From assembly GCA_945879015.1 (NCBI GenBank), contig CAMCUO010000017.1, positions 1 to 49,981 of the forward strand: a stretch of 49,981 bases of DNA, written 5' to 3'. Every line of letters begins with the position of its first letter. The stretch's first letter is position 1. The translations under genes and the position numbers were made by a program. Shown here piece by piece: positions 24,518 to 32,741 of the stretch. A model generated the notes under the pieces. It was not told where the DNA came from. It was given only the letters and a program-made list of their open reading frames with translations, and searched no databases. The DNA is from Chitinophaga pinensis. Its GTDB lineage: Bacteria; Bacteroidota; Bacteroidia; 2-12-FULL-35-15.

Positions 24518-25726
24518 ATGAAAAACGCATTTATAATTGACGGAGTTCGTACTCCAATCGGAAATTTCGGAGGAACATTATCAACTGTTCGTGCCGATGA
24601 TTTGGCTGCGATTGTTTTGAAAGAATTAATCAAACGCAATCCAAGCATTGATGCAAAACAAATCAGTGACGTATTATTAGGTTGTGCAAATCAATCGGGT
24701 GAAGACAATCGTAACGTGGCACGTATGGCTTTGTTATTGGCTGGTTTGCCATATCAAGTTCCTGGTGAAACTGTAAATCGTTTATGCGCCTCGGGATTGT
24801 CAGCAGCTATGTCGGCAGCAAGAAGTATCATGATTGGTGAAGCGGATTTGATGATTGCTGGTGGAGTGGAGAATATGACACGCGGACCGTGGGTGATGTC
24901 GAAAGCTTCTTCTGCATTCGGTCGTGATCAGCAGATGTTTGATTCATCTTTTGGTTGGAGATTCATCAATCCAAAGATGAAAGAACTTTACGGAGTGGAT
25001 GCAATGGGTGAGACTGCAGAGAATTTAGCCGACAGAGATAAAATTTCAAGAGAAGATCAGGATAAATTTGCATTTTGGTCTCAGCAAAAAGCTACAGCTG
25101 CACAAAATAAAGGTCGCTTTGCAAAAGAAATTATTGGTGTTTCAATTCCTCAGAAAAAAGGTGATCCTAAAATGTTTGATAAAGATGAATTTATTCGTCC
25201 CGATACAACAATGGAAGGATTATCAAAATTAAAAGGCGCATTTAAAAAAGAAGGCGGAACAGTAACTGCAGGAAATGCATCGGGATTAAATGACGGAGCA
25301 GCAGCTATTTTATTGGCTTCTGAAGATGCTATTAAAAAGTATAGTCTTATTCCAAAAGCAAGAATAGTTTCAAGTGGAGTAGCAGGAGTAGAACCAAGAA
25401 TTATGGGAATTGGTCCTGTTGAAGCTACTAACATGGCATTGAAACGTGCAGGATTAACAATGAAAGATATTGATTTGATTGAATTGAATGAAGCATTTGC
25501 AGCACAAGCTTTAGCATGCACACGTGCATTAGGAATTGCAGACAATGACTCAAGAATAAATCCTAATGGCGGAGCTATTGCATTAGGCCATCCATTGGGA
25601 ATGAGTGGAGCAAGAATTTTAAATTCAGCAGCGATAGAATTGCAAGAACAAAACAAACGTTACGCTTTGGTAACAATGTGTATTGGAGTTGGACAAGGGT
25701 ACGCTGTGATAATAGAGAAAATTTAG
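24518..25726 (+). CDS. paaJ: 3-oxoadipyl-CoA/acetyl-CoA thiolase PaaJ
   Basis: Thiolase of 402 residues that cleaves 3-oxoadipyl-CoA to succinyl-CoA and acetyl-CoA at the end of the pathway, and may also cleave the dehydrosuberyl-CoA intermediate. The acyl-binding Cys is residue 90 in N-R-L-C-A-S-G-L; the second-site motifs are G-G-A-I-A-L-G-H-P-L-G-M-S-G-A and C-I-G-V-G-Q-G. The start is ATG 24518 (KNAFIIDGVRTPIG is the standard thiolase beginning). An AAGGCGC-family repeat lies 13 bases upstream of the ATG. The TAG stop at 24724+1000, that is 25724-25726, is part of the left arm of the next element. Confidence 0.94.
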   Translation: MKNAFIIDGVRTPIGNFGGTLSTVRADDLAAIVLKELIKRNPSIDAKQISDVLLGCANQSGEDNRNVARMALLLAGLPYQVPGETVNRLCASGLSAAMSAARSIMIGEADLMIAGGVENMTRGPWVMSKASSAFGRDQQMFDSSFGWRFINPKMKELYGVDAMGETAENLADRDKISREDQDKFAFWSQQKATAAQNKGRFAKEIIGVSIPQKKGDPKMFDKDEFIRPDTTMEGLSKLKGAFKKEGGTVTAGNASGLNDGAAAILLASEDAIKKYSLIPKARIVSSGVAGVEPRIMGIGPVEATNMALKRAGLTMKDIDLIELNEAFAAQALACTRALGIADNDSRINPNGGAIALGHPLGMSGARILNSAAIELQEQNKRYALVTMCIGVGQGYAVIIEKI

Positions 25727-26136
25727 GATTTTTATATTTAGGATTTAGGATTGTTTATGACGAAAGAGGAGCTTAAGAAGAGAACAAAAGTATTTGCTGT
25801 TAGAACTTTTAAATTTATGAATACTTTGCCTAAAAGTAAATCAACAGATGTTGTTACATATCAGATGATGAAATCGTCATCTTCTGTTGCAGCAAATTAT
25901 AGAGCTGTATGTAGAGGAAAGTCTACAGCTGATTTTTTAAATAAATTAAAAGTAGTTGATGAGGAGGCTGATAAGACTTTGTTTTGGCTTGAATTTATAA
26001 GAGATTTAGAAATTCAATGTGATAATAGTGAATTAGAATATTTAATGAAGGAAGCCGATGAGTTGACTGCTATTTTTTCTGCAGGAATAAGAACTATAAA
26101 ATCCAGAAATCCTTAATCTAAAAATCCTAAATCCTC
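25722..26136 (+). mobile_element. IVS-like element: inverted repeat enclosing a second four-helix-bundle gene (paaJ/paaY)
   Basis: Left arm 25722-25750 begins TTTAGGATTTTTATATTTAG; right arm ends 26134-26136 and contains CTAAAAATCCTAAATCC. By hand alignment 23 of 25 positions match in the core. The arms are chains of TTTAGGAT words, a different sequence from the paaG/paaH element. The left arm contains the paaJ stop codon TAG, and the right arm ends one base before the paaY ATG, so the insertion leaves no free spacer on either side. The mobile label is inference. Confidence 0.62.
25757..26116 (+). CDS. Four-helix-bundle protein, second subfamily
   Basis: A 119-residue protein of the 23S-IVS/S23-type four-helix-bundle family, but of another branch than the copy at 22375: it has S-S-S-S-V-A-A-N-Y-R-A-V-C-R-G-K-S and V-V-D-E-E-A-D-K-T-L-F-W-L-E-F instead of the A-V-S-V-P-S-N-I-A-E-G core. 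An upstream in-frame TTG at 25751 lies in the repeat arm; ATG 25757 is preferred. The two copies are too different to be recent duplicates, so they represent separate insertions into the same operon. No link to phenylacetate metabolism is expected. Confidence 0.92.
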   Translation: MTKEELKKRTKVFAVRTFKFMNTLPKSKSTDVVTYQMMKSSSSVAANYRAVCRGKSTADFLNKLKVVDEEADKTLFWLEFIRDLEIQCDNSELEYLMKEADELTAIFSAGIRTIKSRNP

Positions 26137-26137
26137 A

Positions 26138-26728
26138 ATGATCTTCGAATTCAACGGGTATAAACCAGTCATTCACGAAAGTTCATTCATTCATCCGAAT
26201 GCAACTATAACGGGAAATGTAATCATTGGAAAAAATGTTTATGTTGGTCCGGGAGCCGCTATACGTGGCGACTGGGGGCAAATTATTATTGAAGACGGTT
26301 GTAATGTTCAGGAAAATTGCACGATTCATATGTTTCCAGGAACAACAGTATTATTAAAAGAAGCAGCACACATTGGTCACGGTGCAATCATTCATGGTGG
26401 AACAATCGGTAAAAATGTTTTGGTTGGGATGAATGCAGTTGTTATGGACGATGTTGTGATTGGTGATAATTGTATTGTTGGCGCTTTGTGTTTTGTTCCT
26501 GCTAACACAATTATTCCTGAAAGAAAAGTAGTTGTTGGAAATCCTGCAAAAATTGTGAAAGAGGTGAGTGATGAAATGATAGAATGGAAAACCCAAGGAA
26601 CAAAATTGTACCAGCAATTACCTGCTTTTTGCAGAGCAACGTTGAAAGAATGTGAACCACTGAGAGAAGTAGAAAAGGATAGACCGAAACAACAGGATAT
26701 TTATAAGACTTGGAAGCAAACAAAATAA
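26138..26728 (+). CDS. paaY: PaaY hexapeptide-repeat protein (gamma-carbonic-anhydrase-like thioesterase)
   Basis: A 196-residue left-handed beta-helix protein. Hexapeptide repeats run from I-H-P-N-A-T-I-T-G-N-V to G-D-N-C-I-V-G-A-L-C-F-V, and H-I-G-H-G-A-I-I-H-G-G supplies the zinc-binding histidines of gamma-carbonic-anhydrase-like proteins. The C-terminal helix (P-L-R-E-V-E-K-D-R-P) is typical of PaaY. In E. coli the protein is reported to hydrolyse toxic intermediates of the pathway as a thioesterase. The start ATG is one base after the right arm of the four-helix-bundle element, which must therefore provide the ribosome-binding region. Confidence 0.9.
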   Translation: MIFEFNGYKPVIHESSFIHPNATITGNVIIGKNVYVGPGAAIRGDWGQIIIEDGCNVQENCTIHMFPGTTVLLKEAAHIGHGAIIHGGTIGKNVLVGMNAVVMDDVVIGDNCIVGALCFVPANTIIPERKVVVGNPAKIVKEVSDEMIEWKTQGTKLYQQLPAFCRATLKECEPLREVEKDRPKQQDIYKTWKQTK

Positions 26729-26732
26729 GACT

Positions 26733-27176
26733 ATGAATTTACATTTACATTTTATATTAGTAAACTCCGAATTCAACAAAGGTTTGGCGGATGATTTATA
26801 CAATGGAGAAGAGTCTGAAGACAATATCAAGCACCTTTGGGAAGACGAATTCCAGGTCTCGGAGCCAGTGAAGGAATTTAAAATTTCCAATAATGCAATT
26901 TATAAGTTAGCAGGATTTTTTCCTGACGATAAACCATTTAGTTTTGAAGTCTGGGATATGACCATTGTTGATTGCAAAACAGAGAGTGGGAAAGACATGC
27001 AGTTTGCTGTTTCAAAAAAGCTGTTGAAGAAAACAGAGAAAGTAGTAGATGAAAAAACATCTGATACTCATTTGTATTTCTACTTAAGAGATGCTACACC
27101 TATGGAAAACCCAATGAATGGCGTTTATATTGTGAAAACAGATTTTCCTAAAGAATTAAAAGTAACAAAAAATTAA
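26733..27176 (+). CDS. Conserved hypothetical protein linked to paa operon
   Basis: A 147-residue soluble protein starting four bases after the paaY stop, so clearly cotranscribed. It begins LHLHFILVNSEFNKGLADDL and continues with E-D-E-F-Q-V-S-E-P-V-K-E-F-K-I; the pattern is mixed alpha/beta with no signal peptide. I do not recognise a domain. Its tight spacing to paaY suggests a role in, or at least coexpression with, the phenylacetate operon, but no function can be read from the sequence. Confidence 0.7.
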   Translation: MNLHLHFILVNSEFNKGLADDLYNGEESEDNIKHLWEDEFQVSEPVKEFKISNNAIYKLAGFFPDDKPFSFEVWDMTIVDCKTESGKDMQFAVSKKLLKKTEKVVDEKTSDTHLYFYLRDATPMENPMNGVYIVKTDFPKELKVTKN

Positions 27177-27221
27177 AATCTATATTAATCCGTTTTATGC
27201 GTTTCAGCAGCGTTCAATCCC

Positions 27222-27677
27222 ATGGACAAACTAACTTTTTTAAAAACAGAATTTCCTAAATTAGTAAGAACCTTAAATCCTGATGCAAAAGGGGAGTGGG
27301 GAGTTTTATGTGGACAACAAATGGTGGAACACATGGTTGATTCAATCAGTTATGCTACTGGAAAAAATATACAAACATTACAATCGCCTGTTGAGCATTT
27401 AGATAAGTATAAATCTTTTGCGATGAGTGATAAAGAGTTTAAACCGAATACTCCAAATTCATTAATGCCTGCGATTCCAACTCCGGTTATAAAATCTACT
27501 ATGGAAGAATCTGTTCAAGAAATGGAAAAACAAATAACAGCATTTATCAATTATTTTGAAACTAATAAAGGTGCAACGATTACAAATCCGTTTTTTGGTG
27601 ATTTAAATTTTGAAGAGTGGGTGCATTTGCTTCACAAGCATGCGGTGCATCATTCCAAGCAGTTCAGGCTTTTGTAA
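27222..27677 (+). CDS. DinB/DUF1569-like protein
   Basis: A 151-residue helical protein. G-Q-Q-M-V-E-H-M-V-D-S near residue 33 and H-K-H-A-V-H-H-S-K-Q near the C-terminus place His residues as in the DinB-like metal-binding four-helix fold; the part N-P-F-F-G-D-L-N-F-E-E-W fits DUF1569-type members. From memory, PaaZ proteins of Bacteroidota carry a C-terminal extension of this kind, which would explain its position at the end of a paa operon that lacks paaZ; I could not check this. The start is preceded by CAGCGTTCAATCCC, another word-repeat form. It ends back to back with the next convergent gene. Confidence 0.7.
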   Translation: MDKLTFLKTEFPKLVRTLNPDAKGEWGVLCGQQMVEHMVDSISYATGKNIQTLQSPVEHLDKYKSFAMSDKEFKPNTPNSLMPAIPTPVIKSTMEESVQEMEKQITAFINYFETNKGATITNPFFGDLNFEEWVHLLHKHAVHHSKQFRLL

Positions 27678-28208
27678 TTACCATTTATAACAAACCGAAT
27701 AATTTGGTCTTGCTTTCTTTATTCTGGAATGTTTTAGCTTTGCTTTGTTGAGTTTTTTATAAAACGATGTTCCTGATTTCTTCTTTTTTATTCTCGATCC
27801 AGAGCTTCCGCTTCCAAAAGATATTTCAGGACCTTTGAAATTGAAATCACGTTTTACCTGATTAGATGTATTATCGTTTTCATTCCCATTATTATCTAAT
27901 TGATTGAAGTTTCTGACATTTAATGCAAATAGTTGTTGCTGTTCAATGTTGCTATTCCAATCATTTTGTATCCTATTATATTCGTCATCTGCCATCTGCT
28001 GTAATTTATGACAAGGACAATTAGGATTTCTAGGATCGTTGATGTCGTATTGCTGATTTTGAATGTTCTGTGCAAAAACATTGCTGCTGAATAGGAAAAG
28101 TAAAATGAATAAACGCAGAGCCCCGAAAAATTTCGGTAATAAGGATTTTTGAGCGCTACCTTCTCTACTAATCTTTACTATCTGTCTAAACCCTCTGCGA
28201 TTATTCAT
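27678..28208 (-). CDS. Secreted basic protein of unknown function
   Basis: A 176-residue protein. The hydrophobic stretch L-R-L-F-I-L-L-F-L-F-S-S-N-V-F-A-Q is a signal peptide, but it lies at residues 31-47 behind a long basic leader. That leader (RGFRQIVKISREGSAQKSLL and following) is encoded by a repeat at 28114-28199, and no other ATG lies closer to the signal. The mature part has C-P-C-H-K-L near its start, an Asn/Gln-rich middle, a Gly/Ser-rich stretch and a lysine-rich tail (KKKKSGTSFYKKLNKAK). No domain recognised. Its stop abuts that of the DinB-like gene. Confidence 0.6.
   Translation of the reverse strand: MNNRRGFRQIVKISREGSAQKSLLPKFFGALRLFILLFLFSSNVFAQNIQNQQYDINDPRNPNCPCHKLQQMADDEYNRIQNDWNSNIEQQQLFALNVRNFNQLDNNGNENDNTSNQVKRDFNFKGPEISFGSGSSGSRIKKKKSGTSFYKKLNKAKLKHSRIKKARPNYSVCYKW
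28114..28199. repeat. 86-base repeat element in the N-terminal coding region
   Basis: CGCAGAG at 28114-28120 and CTCTGCG at 28193-28199 form terminal inverted repeats. Inside lies the hairpin CCGAAAAATTTCGG (28123-28136). The element covers codons of residues about 3-31 of the 176-residue gene and keeps the frame open. Confidence 0.55.
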
Positions 28209-28277
28209 TTGTCTTTTTATTTATAACGATTGATTATTATTTTTTATTATTCTAATATATTCTTAAAAATGGTAAAA

Positions 28278-31200
28278 TTAAATTGTTGCCTTTTTGATGG
28301 TTACTTTATCCATTCCACTCCAAGTCTTGAATTCATTAGTGTAATATAAATAAGCGGACGAAGCTGGTGAATCATATTCTCCTGGCATTTCTGCTTTCAA
28401 ATCAAGGTTGATTGTTTTGACCGATTTAGCTTCCATACCGCGATAGTAAACTGCAATATTGTTGCCAACAATTTCGTAATAATCAAACACTTTTTTCTCT
28501 TGCAATTCTTTCAATTGCCAAGGTTGAACTGTAAATCCTGCTGGAATTCCAATGATTGCCATTGTGCTTGGAACCTCTTCGTTCTTTTTGTTGGTAATAG
28601 TTGCAGTCATACGAACTGTTTCTCCAACATTAGCCGTTTTTTTGGCAAGTGTAGTTTTCAAATCAATTGCACAAACTGCATCACTTGCAGGAAGAGTTGT
28701 ACTCCAAGTCGCAGAAACTGAATATGGCAATGGTGTTTTCACTCCAACATATTTCACTTTCACATCATGTTTTCCTTCACCTTTAACAAATTCTTCCATT
28801 CCTTCAATTACAATCGAACCTTTCTCTCCAGCTTTGTATGCTTTTTCTGCAACTTTTTTTCCATCTACATAAACTTCAACCGTTCCATCTTCATTGGTTT
28901 TTTTACTTGCTTTAGCATACTCAGTCAATGCTTTCAAGGCTAAGATTGTTCCTTGTGTGCTGCTGAATGTTCCAGAACCATTTCTAGATCCTATTAAATA
29001 TTTAACAGCGCTTTGCATTTCATTTGCATTTTTACCTTGCATTTTTAACATTGCAAGAATACTTAGGGATGTTGTTTCTGTTATTAATGACTGTCCTTGT
29101 GAATAAGTGATAGAATGAGTAGTACCATTAAAACTTCCATCTTTTGCTTGTTTTGAAATCAATGCATCCATTGCTTCATTTCCTTTTGCAGTCTCATTCA
29201 ATTTGTAAGATGCATTTGCCATCATAGCAAGCATGTATGGATCTTTTAACTCCATTGCTTTTTTATAAGATGTTTCGTATTCTTTTTTGATATCGGTATA
29301 ATCGGCTTCAGCTAAAGCGTAAACAGTATATGCATTCAAGATATCATTGCTGATTCTTCCAAAATCATGGTATGCACGACCTTCTCTTTGGAATCCGCCT
29401 TTCCCATCTTTGTGACTCATTAACCACTCTGCAGTGCGATTCAACATTTTTTGATCTACATCAGCACCAGCTTTTTTCATGTCTACAAATTCCATTATTC
29501 CGTAAGCAGTTAATCCTTCGTGCGCTGGAGACGCTCCAAACCATTCGTACCCTTTATCTTTCGCTTCGAAAGTTGTTAAGCGTTTGTATCCTCTATCTAA
29601 TAAATCTGTAGCACGAGAAATTGTTTTTGAATCTTTGCTATCTGTTGATTTTAAATAATCCAATACCATTGCATTAGGATAAGCTGTACAAGAAGTTTGT
29701 TCAAAACATCCATAAGGTTCTGATAAAATCCCTTCGATACCTTTCATTAAATCATTCACCACATTTGGATAAGCTGTGAAACTCATTTTTAAGGAACCAT
29801 TCACAACTTTATTCATTTCGAATGAAAAGTTTTTTTCCATGTCTTGTCCAGAGAAAGATGCTGTTACAGGAAATCCTTTTGGAGCAATTTTAATTTTTTG
29901 AGTGAAAGCATCACCCAAACCACATGCACGGAATGCTATTGTGAATTCACCATAACCAATTTTATCTAACACTTTGTAGTCTAAATAAATTGTTTTTGCT
30001 TTTCCTGGCATAATGATTTGTGCCGTTGGAACTTCAATAATTGCTTTTAATCCTTCTGGAGAAGTGATAGTTAAAGCACCGCCCAATGGTTTATCTGTAT
30101 TGTTTTTTAAAGTAAGAGGAATGGAAACGATGTCTTCTGTAGCTACTTCAACAGGAATTTTAGTTGTCATTGCAAAAGGTAATTGTGTGAAGAAGTTTTT
30201 TTCTGTTCTTCCAATTGTTCCATCAGATGCAATTCCTTCCACAGTTGTGCGGAATGAAGTGATATCGTCAGAAGCATAGAATTCTAATGTTTTGCTTCCT
30301 GATTTATCTACTTCAACATTTGGATTCCAATAAATGGTGTTTCTGAAATCTGTTCTAGTTTCAACTGTTTCATTTTTATCATAGGCAGGAGCTGCAAATT
30401 GACGAGCTCTATAATAAGTCAGGATGTTTTGCTCTTGAGCATTTTTTTGTTTTTCCATATTAAAGAAACCGGCTCTGATGTCAGCAGATTTTGAAACTAT
30501 GCTTAAATTATCTACAATTTTATTATTGCTTCTTTTTTTATCTGCTTTTACTTCATTTGCATTATCTTTTGGACCTTTACCATCATCTATTGCAAGTTGT
30601 GCAGCAAAAACTTCTACATTTTTTCCTTTTTTAGCTGAGCTGTTCTCTTTCGCTATTGCTAATTGCATAGGGCGATTTGGTTGTTTATTTCTTGCTGCTT
30701 TTCCTTCTCCTGCTCCACCCATGTCTTCTGCCATCTCTACCATAGGCATTTCATCAAAGTCTGCTCTTGATGCTGATGAAGTTGGAACTTCATTATATAA
30801 GCGGTTGTAATAATTGTTATCGTACAAATACATTACAAGATCTTGATTGTAATTTTGTATGTATTGTGATTGTGGACTATATCCCGAAACAGAATAAGTT
30901 AAAGTAACGGGTGTTGTTAAATCTAATTTGTTAAAAATAAATTTTCCATTTTCATCAGTTTCATATTCTCCACCATTATTGATTTTGATTTTTGCATTGG
31001 CAAGTACTTTTCCAGTTGTAGCATCTAAAACTGTTCCTGCAACAATTGCTCTTTCTCCTAAATATGCAACTGCAGGAATATTATCACTCATTAATTTTTC
31101 CCAAGTAAATCTTCTCCATCCAGCAGTCAGCAATAAATAATCTAAAGCTTTATCGGCTTTTGGTTCTTTCTCATTAAAATAGAAAGCTGGTTCTTCTACT

Positions 31201-32741
31201 TTTTCTTTAATGTCTTGTTGTAATAAAAGTTGAGATAAAATATTTCCTGATTTATCATCAGCAAATGAAATTAATTGGTCATTTACTACTGACAATGAAA
31301 GGTTTGCTGGCATTGGGATTCCACGCTCATCTTTTACCGTAATTGTCATTTTTACTTTTTCTCTTGGAAGATATTTGTCTTTATCTGTCTCAACAGAAAT
31401 ACTTAATTGTTTGTCTTTGTTCACAAAAGCTAAACGCTCAGAGCGAGGAACATCTTTTGAATCAAACAAAGTAATTTGTGAAACTCCGATTGGGAAATTG
31501 CTTGTAGGGAAAACAATTTTGTTGCTTCCTTTTTTTGCAGAAATTTCTGTTGAGTAGTAAATTTTTCCTCTTACTTGAGCAATCAATGATAATTCTTCCG
31601 TTTCTGTAGTGTTTACATTTACTGTAAGTTCACCACTTTTTGAATTATCTACATTCATTACATAACCACGTGACATCGACTTTGGTAATTCAAATGTTTC
31701 AGAAATCCCTTCTGGTTTTGTAATTTTTACAGAATATTTTTCATTCGGTTGAGGAATAAATTTGAAAGAACCCGTTCCCATGTGAAAGCTGCAAAATTTT
31801 GCAACTTCTAAACCTTTTTCGTTTACTACAATGCCTTCAACATCTGCTGGTTTATTAAATTCGTTTAATGCACGAAATGCAACAGTGCTTTCCAATCCAG
31901 TAACTAAATCGCCACCTTCTGGGAATGCTGTAAATTGAACTTTATTTAATAAGATTGGAATTGAGCGGGAGATACTCTCTGTTAAACCATTGTAATCTAT
32001 CATTACGTTTAACAAACCATCATTTGTTTTTAATTCTTTAGGCAGATTGAATTTTATGTATTTGATTCCATTTTCATCTGTTTCATCTGCTTTCAAAATA
32101 ATCTGTTGTCCGTTTAAATTCGCAACAAATTTTATTTTATAATTACTAAGTGGTTTATTTTCGTTGGTATTCAATTCTAATTTAGCAACAACTTCATCGC
32201 CTGCACCAAACGCTTTCTTCTCGAAATCCAATTTCATTTTTAAATTTGGAAGAACTACATCTTGTACTTGTAATTCTTTTTCGAAAACATTATCTGCTCC
32301 TTCATTTTTCATCCAGTTTGTATAAGCTCTTACTTTATACATTCCGCCAAGAGCTTCTGCATCTAAAATAAAATCTCCAGCAGCAACACCATTTTTTGCA
32401 ATGATATTGATGCTTTTTTCAATTGTGCCTTTTGGATTTAGAAATTCAACATGTACAATGTCACTTTTATTGGAAGCTTTCATGGTTTGTCCATCACGAA
32501 CATAAGTAGTAAACCAAATGTTATCTCCTGGTTCATAAAAAGGCTTATCGAACTGAACATATACCCGATCTTCTGGTAGTTTTTGTTGATAAGCGCTTAG
32601 TTTACTTTTTATGGTGCGGATAAATTCATTATCCATTGCTAATTGGTAGTAATTGCTAGGAGTGATCCAAGCTACCATTGCCAGCATTGCAAGGCTGACA
32701 CCCGCTATTGGCAATATTCTATTCAATTTGATATTTCTCAT
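28278..32741 (-). CDS. Alpha-2-macroglobulin family protein with thioester
   Basis: A very large exported protein, 1487 residues, related to bacterial alpha-2-macroglobulins that trap foreign peptidases. The start ATG 32741 gives a signal-anchor helix (IAGVSLAMLAMVAWI). MG-type domains follow (R-V-Y-V-Q-F-D-K-P-F-Y-E-P-G-D is the MG2-like start). Around residues 560-620 there is a carboxypeptidase-regulatory-like insert (V-A-G-T-V-L-D-A-T-T-G-K-V). The A2M bait/anchor part contains F-Y-A-S-D-D-I-T-S-F-R-T. The thioester motif G-C-F-E-Q lies near residue 1,010 and begins the alpha/alpha-toroid. The partner PBP1c gene common in Proteobacteria is absent; no cotranscribed neighbour is visible. 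Confidence 0.9.
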   Translation of the reverse strand: MRNIKLNRILPIAGVSLAMLAMVAWITPSNYYQLAMDNEFIRTIKSKLSAYQQKLPEDRVYVQFDKPFYEPGDNIWFTTYVRDGQTMKASNKSDIVHVEFLNPKGTIEKSINIIAKNGVAAGDFILDAEALGGMYKVRAYTNWMKNEGADNVFEKELQVQDVVLPNLKMKLDFEKKAFGAGDEVVAKLELNTNENKPLSNYKIKFVANLNGQQIILKADETDENGIKYIKFNLPKELKTNDGLLNVMIDYNGLTESISRSIPILLNKVQFTAFPEGGDLVTGLESTVAFRALNEFNKPADVEGIVVNEKGLEVAKFCSFHMGTGSFKFIPQPNEKYSVKITKPEGISETFELPKSMSRGYVMNVDNSKSGELTVNVNTTETEELSLIAQVRGKIYYSTEISAKKGSNKIVFPTSNFPIGVSQITLFDSKDVPRSERLAFVNKDKQLSISVETDKDKYLPREKVKMTITVKDERGIPMPANLSLSVVNDQLISFADDKSGNILSQLLLQQDIKEKVEEPAFYFNEKEPKADKALDYLLLTAGWRRFTWEKLMSDNIPAVAYLGERAIVAGTVLDATTGKVLANAKIKINNGGEYETDENGKFIFNKLDLTTPVTLTYSVSGYSPQSQYIQNYNQDLVMYLYDNNYYNRLYNEVPTSSASRADFDEMPMVEMAEDMGGAGEGKAARNKQPNRPMQLAIAKENSSAKKGKNVEVFAAQLAIDDGKGPKDNANEVKADKKRSNNKIVDNLSIVSKSADIRAGFFNMEKQKNAQEQNILTYYRARQFAAPAYDKNETVETRTDFRNTIYWNPNVEVDKSGSKTLEFYASDDITSFRTTVEGIASDGTIGRTEKNFFTQLPFAMTTKIPVEVATEDIVSIPLTLKNNTDKPLGGALTITSPEGLKAIIEVPTAQIIMPGKAKTIYLDYKVLDKIGYGEFTIAFRACGLGDAFTQKIKIAPKGFPVTASFSGQDMEKNFSFEMNKVVNGSLKMSFTAYPNVVNDLMKGIEGILSEPYGCFEQTSCTAYPNAMVLDYLKSTDSKDSKTISRATDLLDRGYKRLTTFEAKDKGYEWFGASPAHEGLTAYGIMEFVDMKKAGADVDQKMLNRTAEWLMSHKDGKGGFQREGRAYHDFGRISNDILNAYTVYALAEADYTDIKKEYETSYKKAMELKDPYMLAMMANASYKLNETAKGNEAMDALISKQAKDGSFNGTTHSITYSQGQSLITETTSLSILAMLKMQGKNANEMQSAVKYLIGSRNGSGTFSSTQGTILALKALTEYAKASKKTNEDGTVEVYVDGKKVAEKAYKAGEKGSIVIEGMEEFVKGEGKHDVKVKYVGVKTPLPYSVSATWSTTLPASDAVCAIDLKTTLAKKTANVGETVRMTATITNKKNEEVPSTMAIIGIPAGFTVQPWQLKELQEKKVFDYYEIVGNNIAVYYRGMEAKSVKTINLDLKAEMPGEYDSPASSAYLYYTNEFKTWSGMDKVTIKKATI

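Noticed and set aside
25150..25656. A 168-residue frame on the minus strand inside paaJ
   Set aside because: It is the antisense shadow of thiolase codons; hydrophobic composition comes from complementing Ala/Gly-rich coding sequence.
28500..31560. Several plus-strand frames of 60-110 residues across the alpha-2-macroglobulin gene
   Set aside because: All are antisense to a long, motif-bearing frame and show no start context or family likeness.
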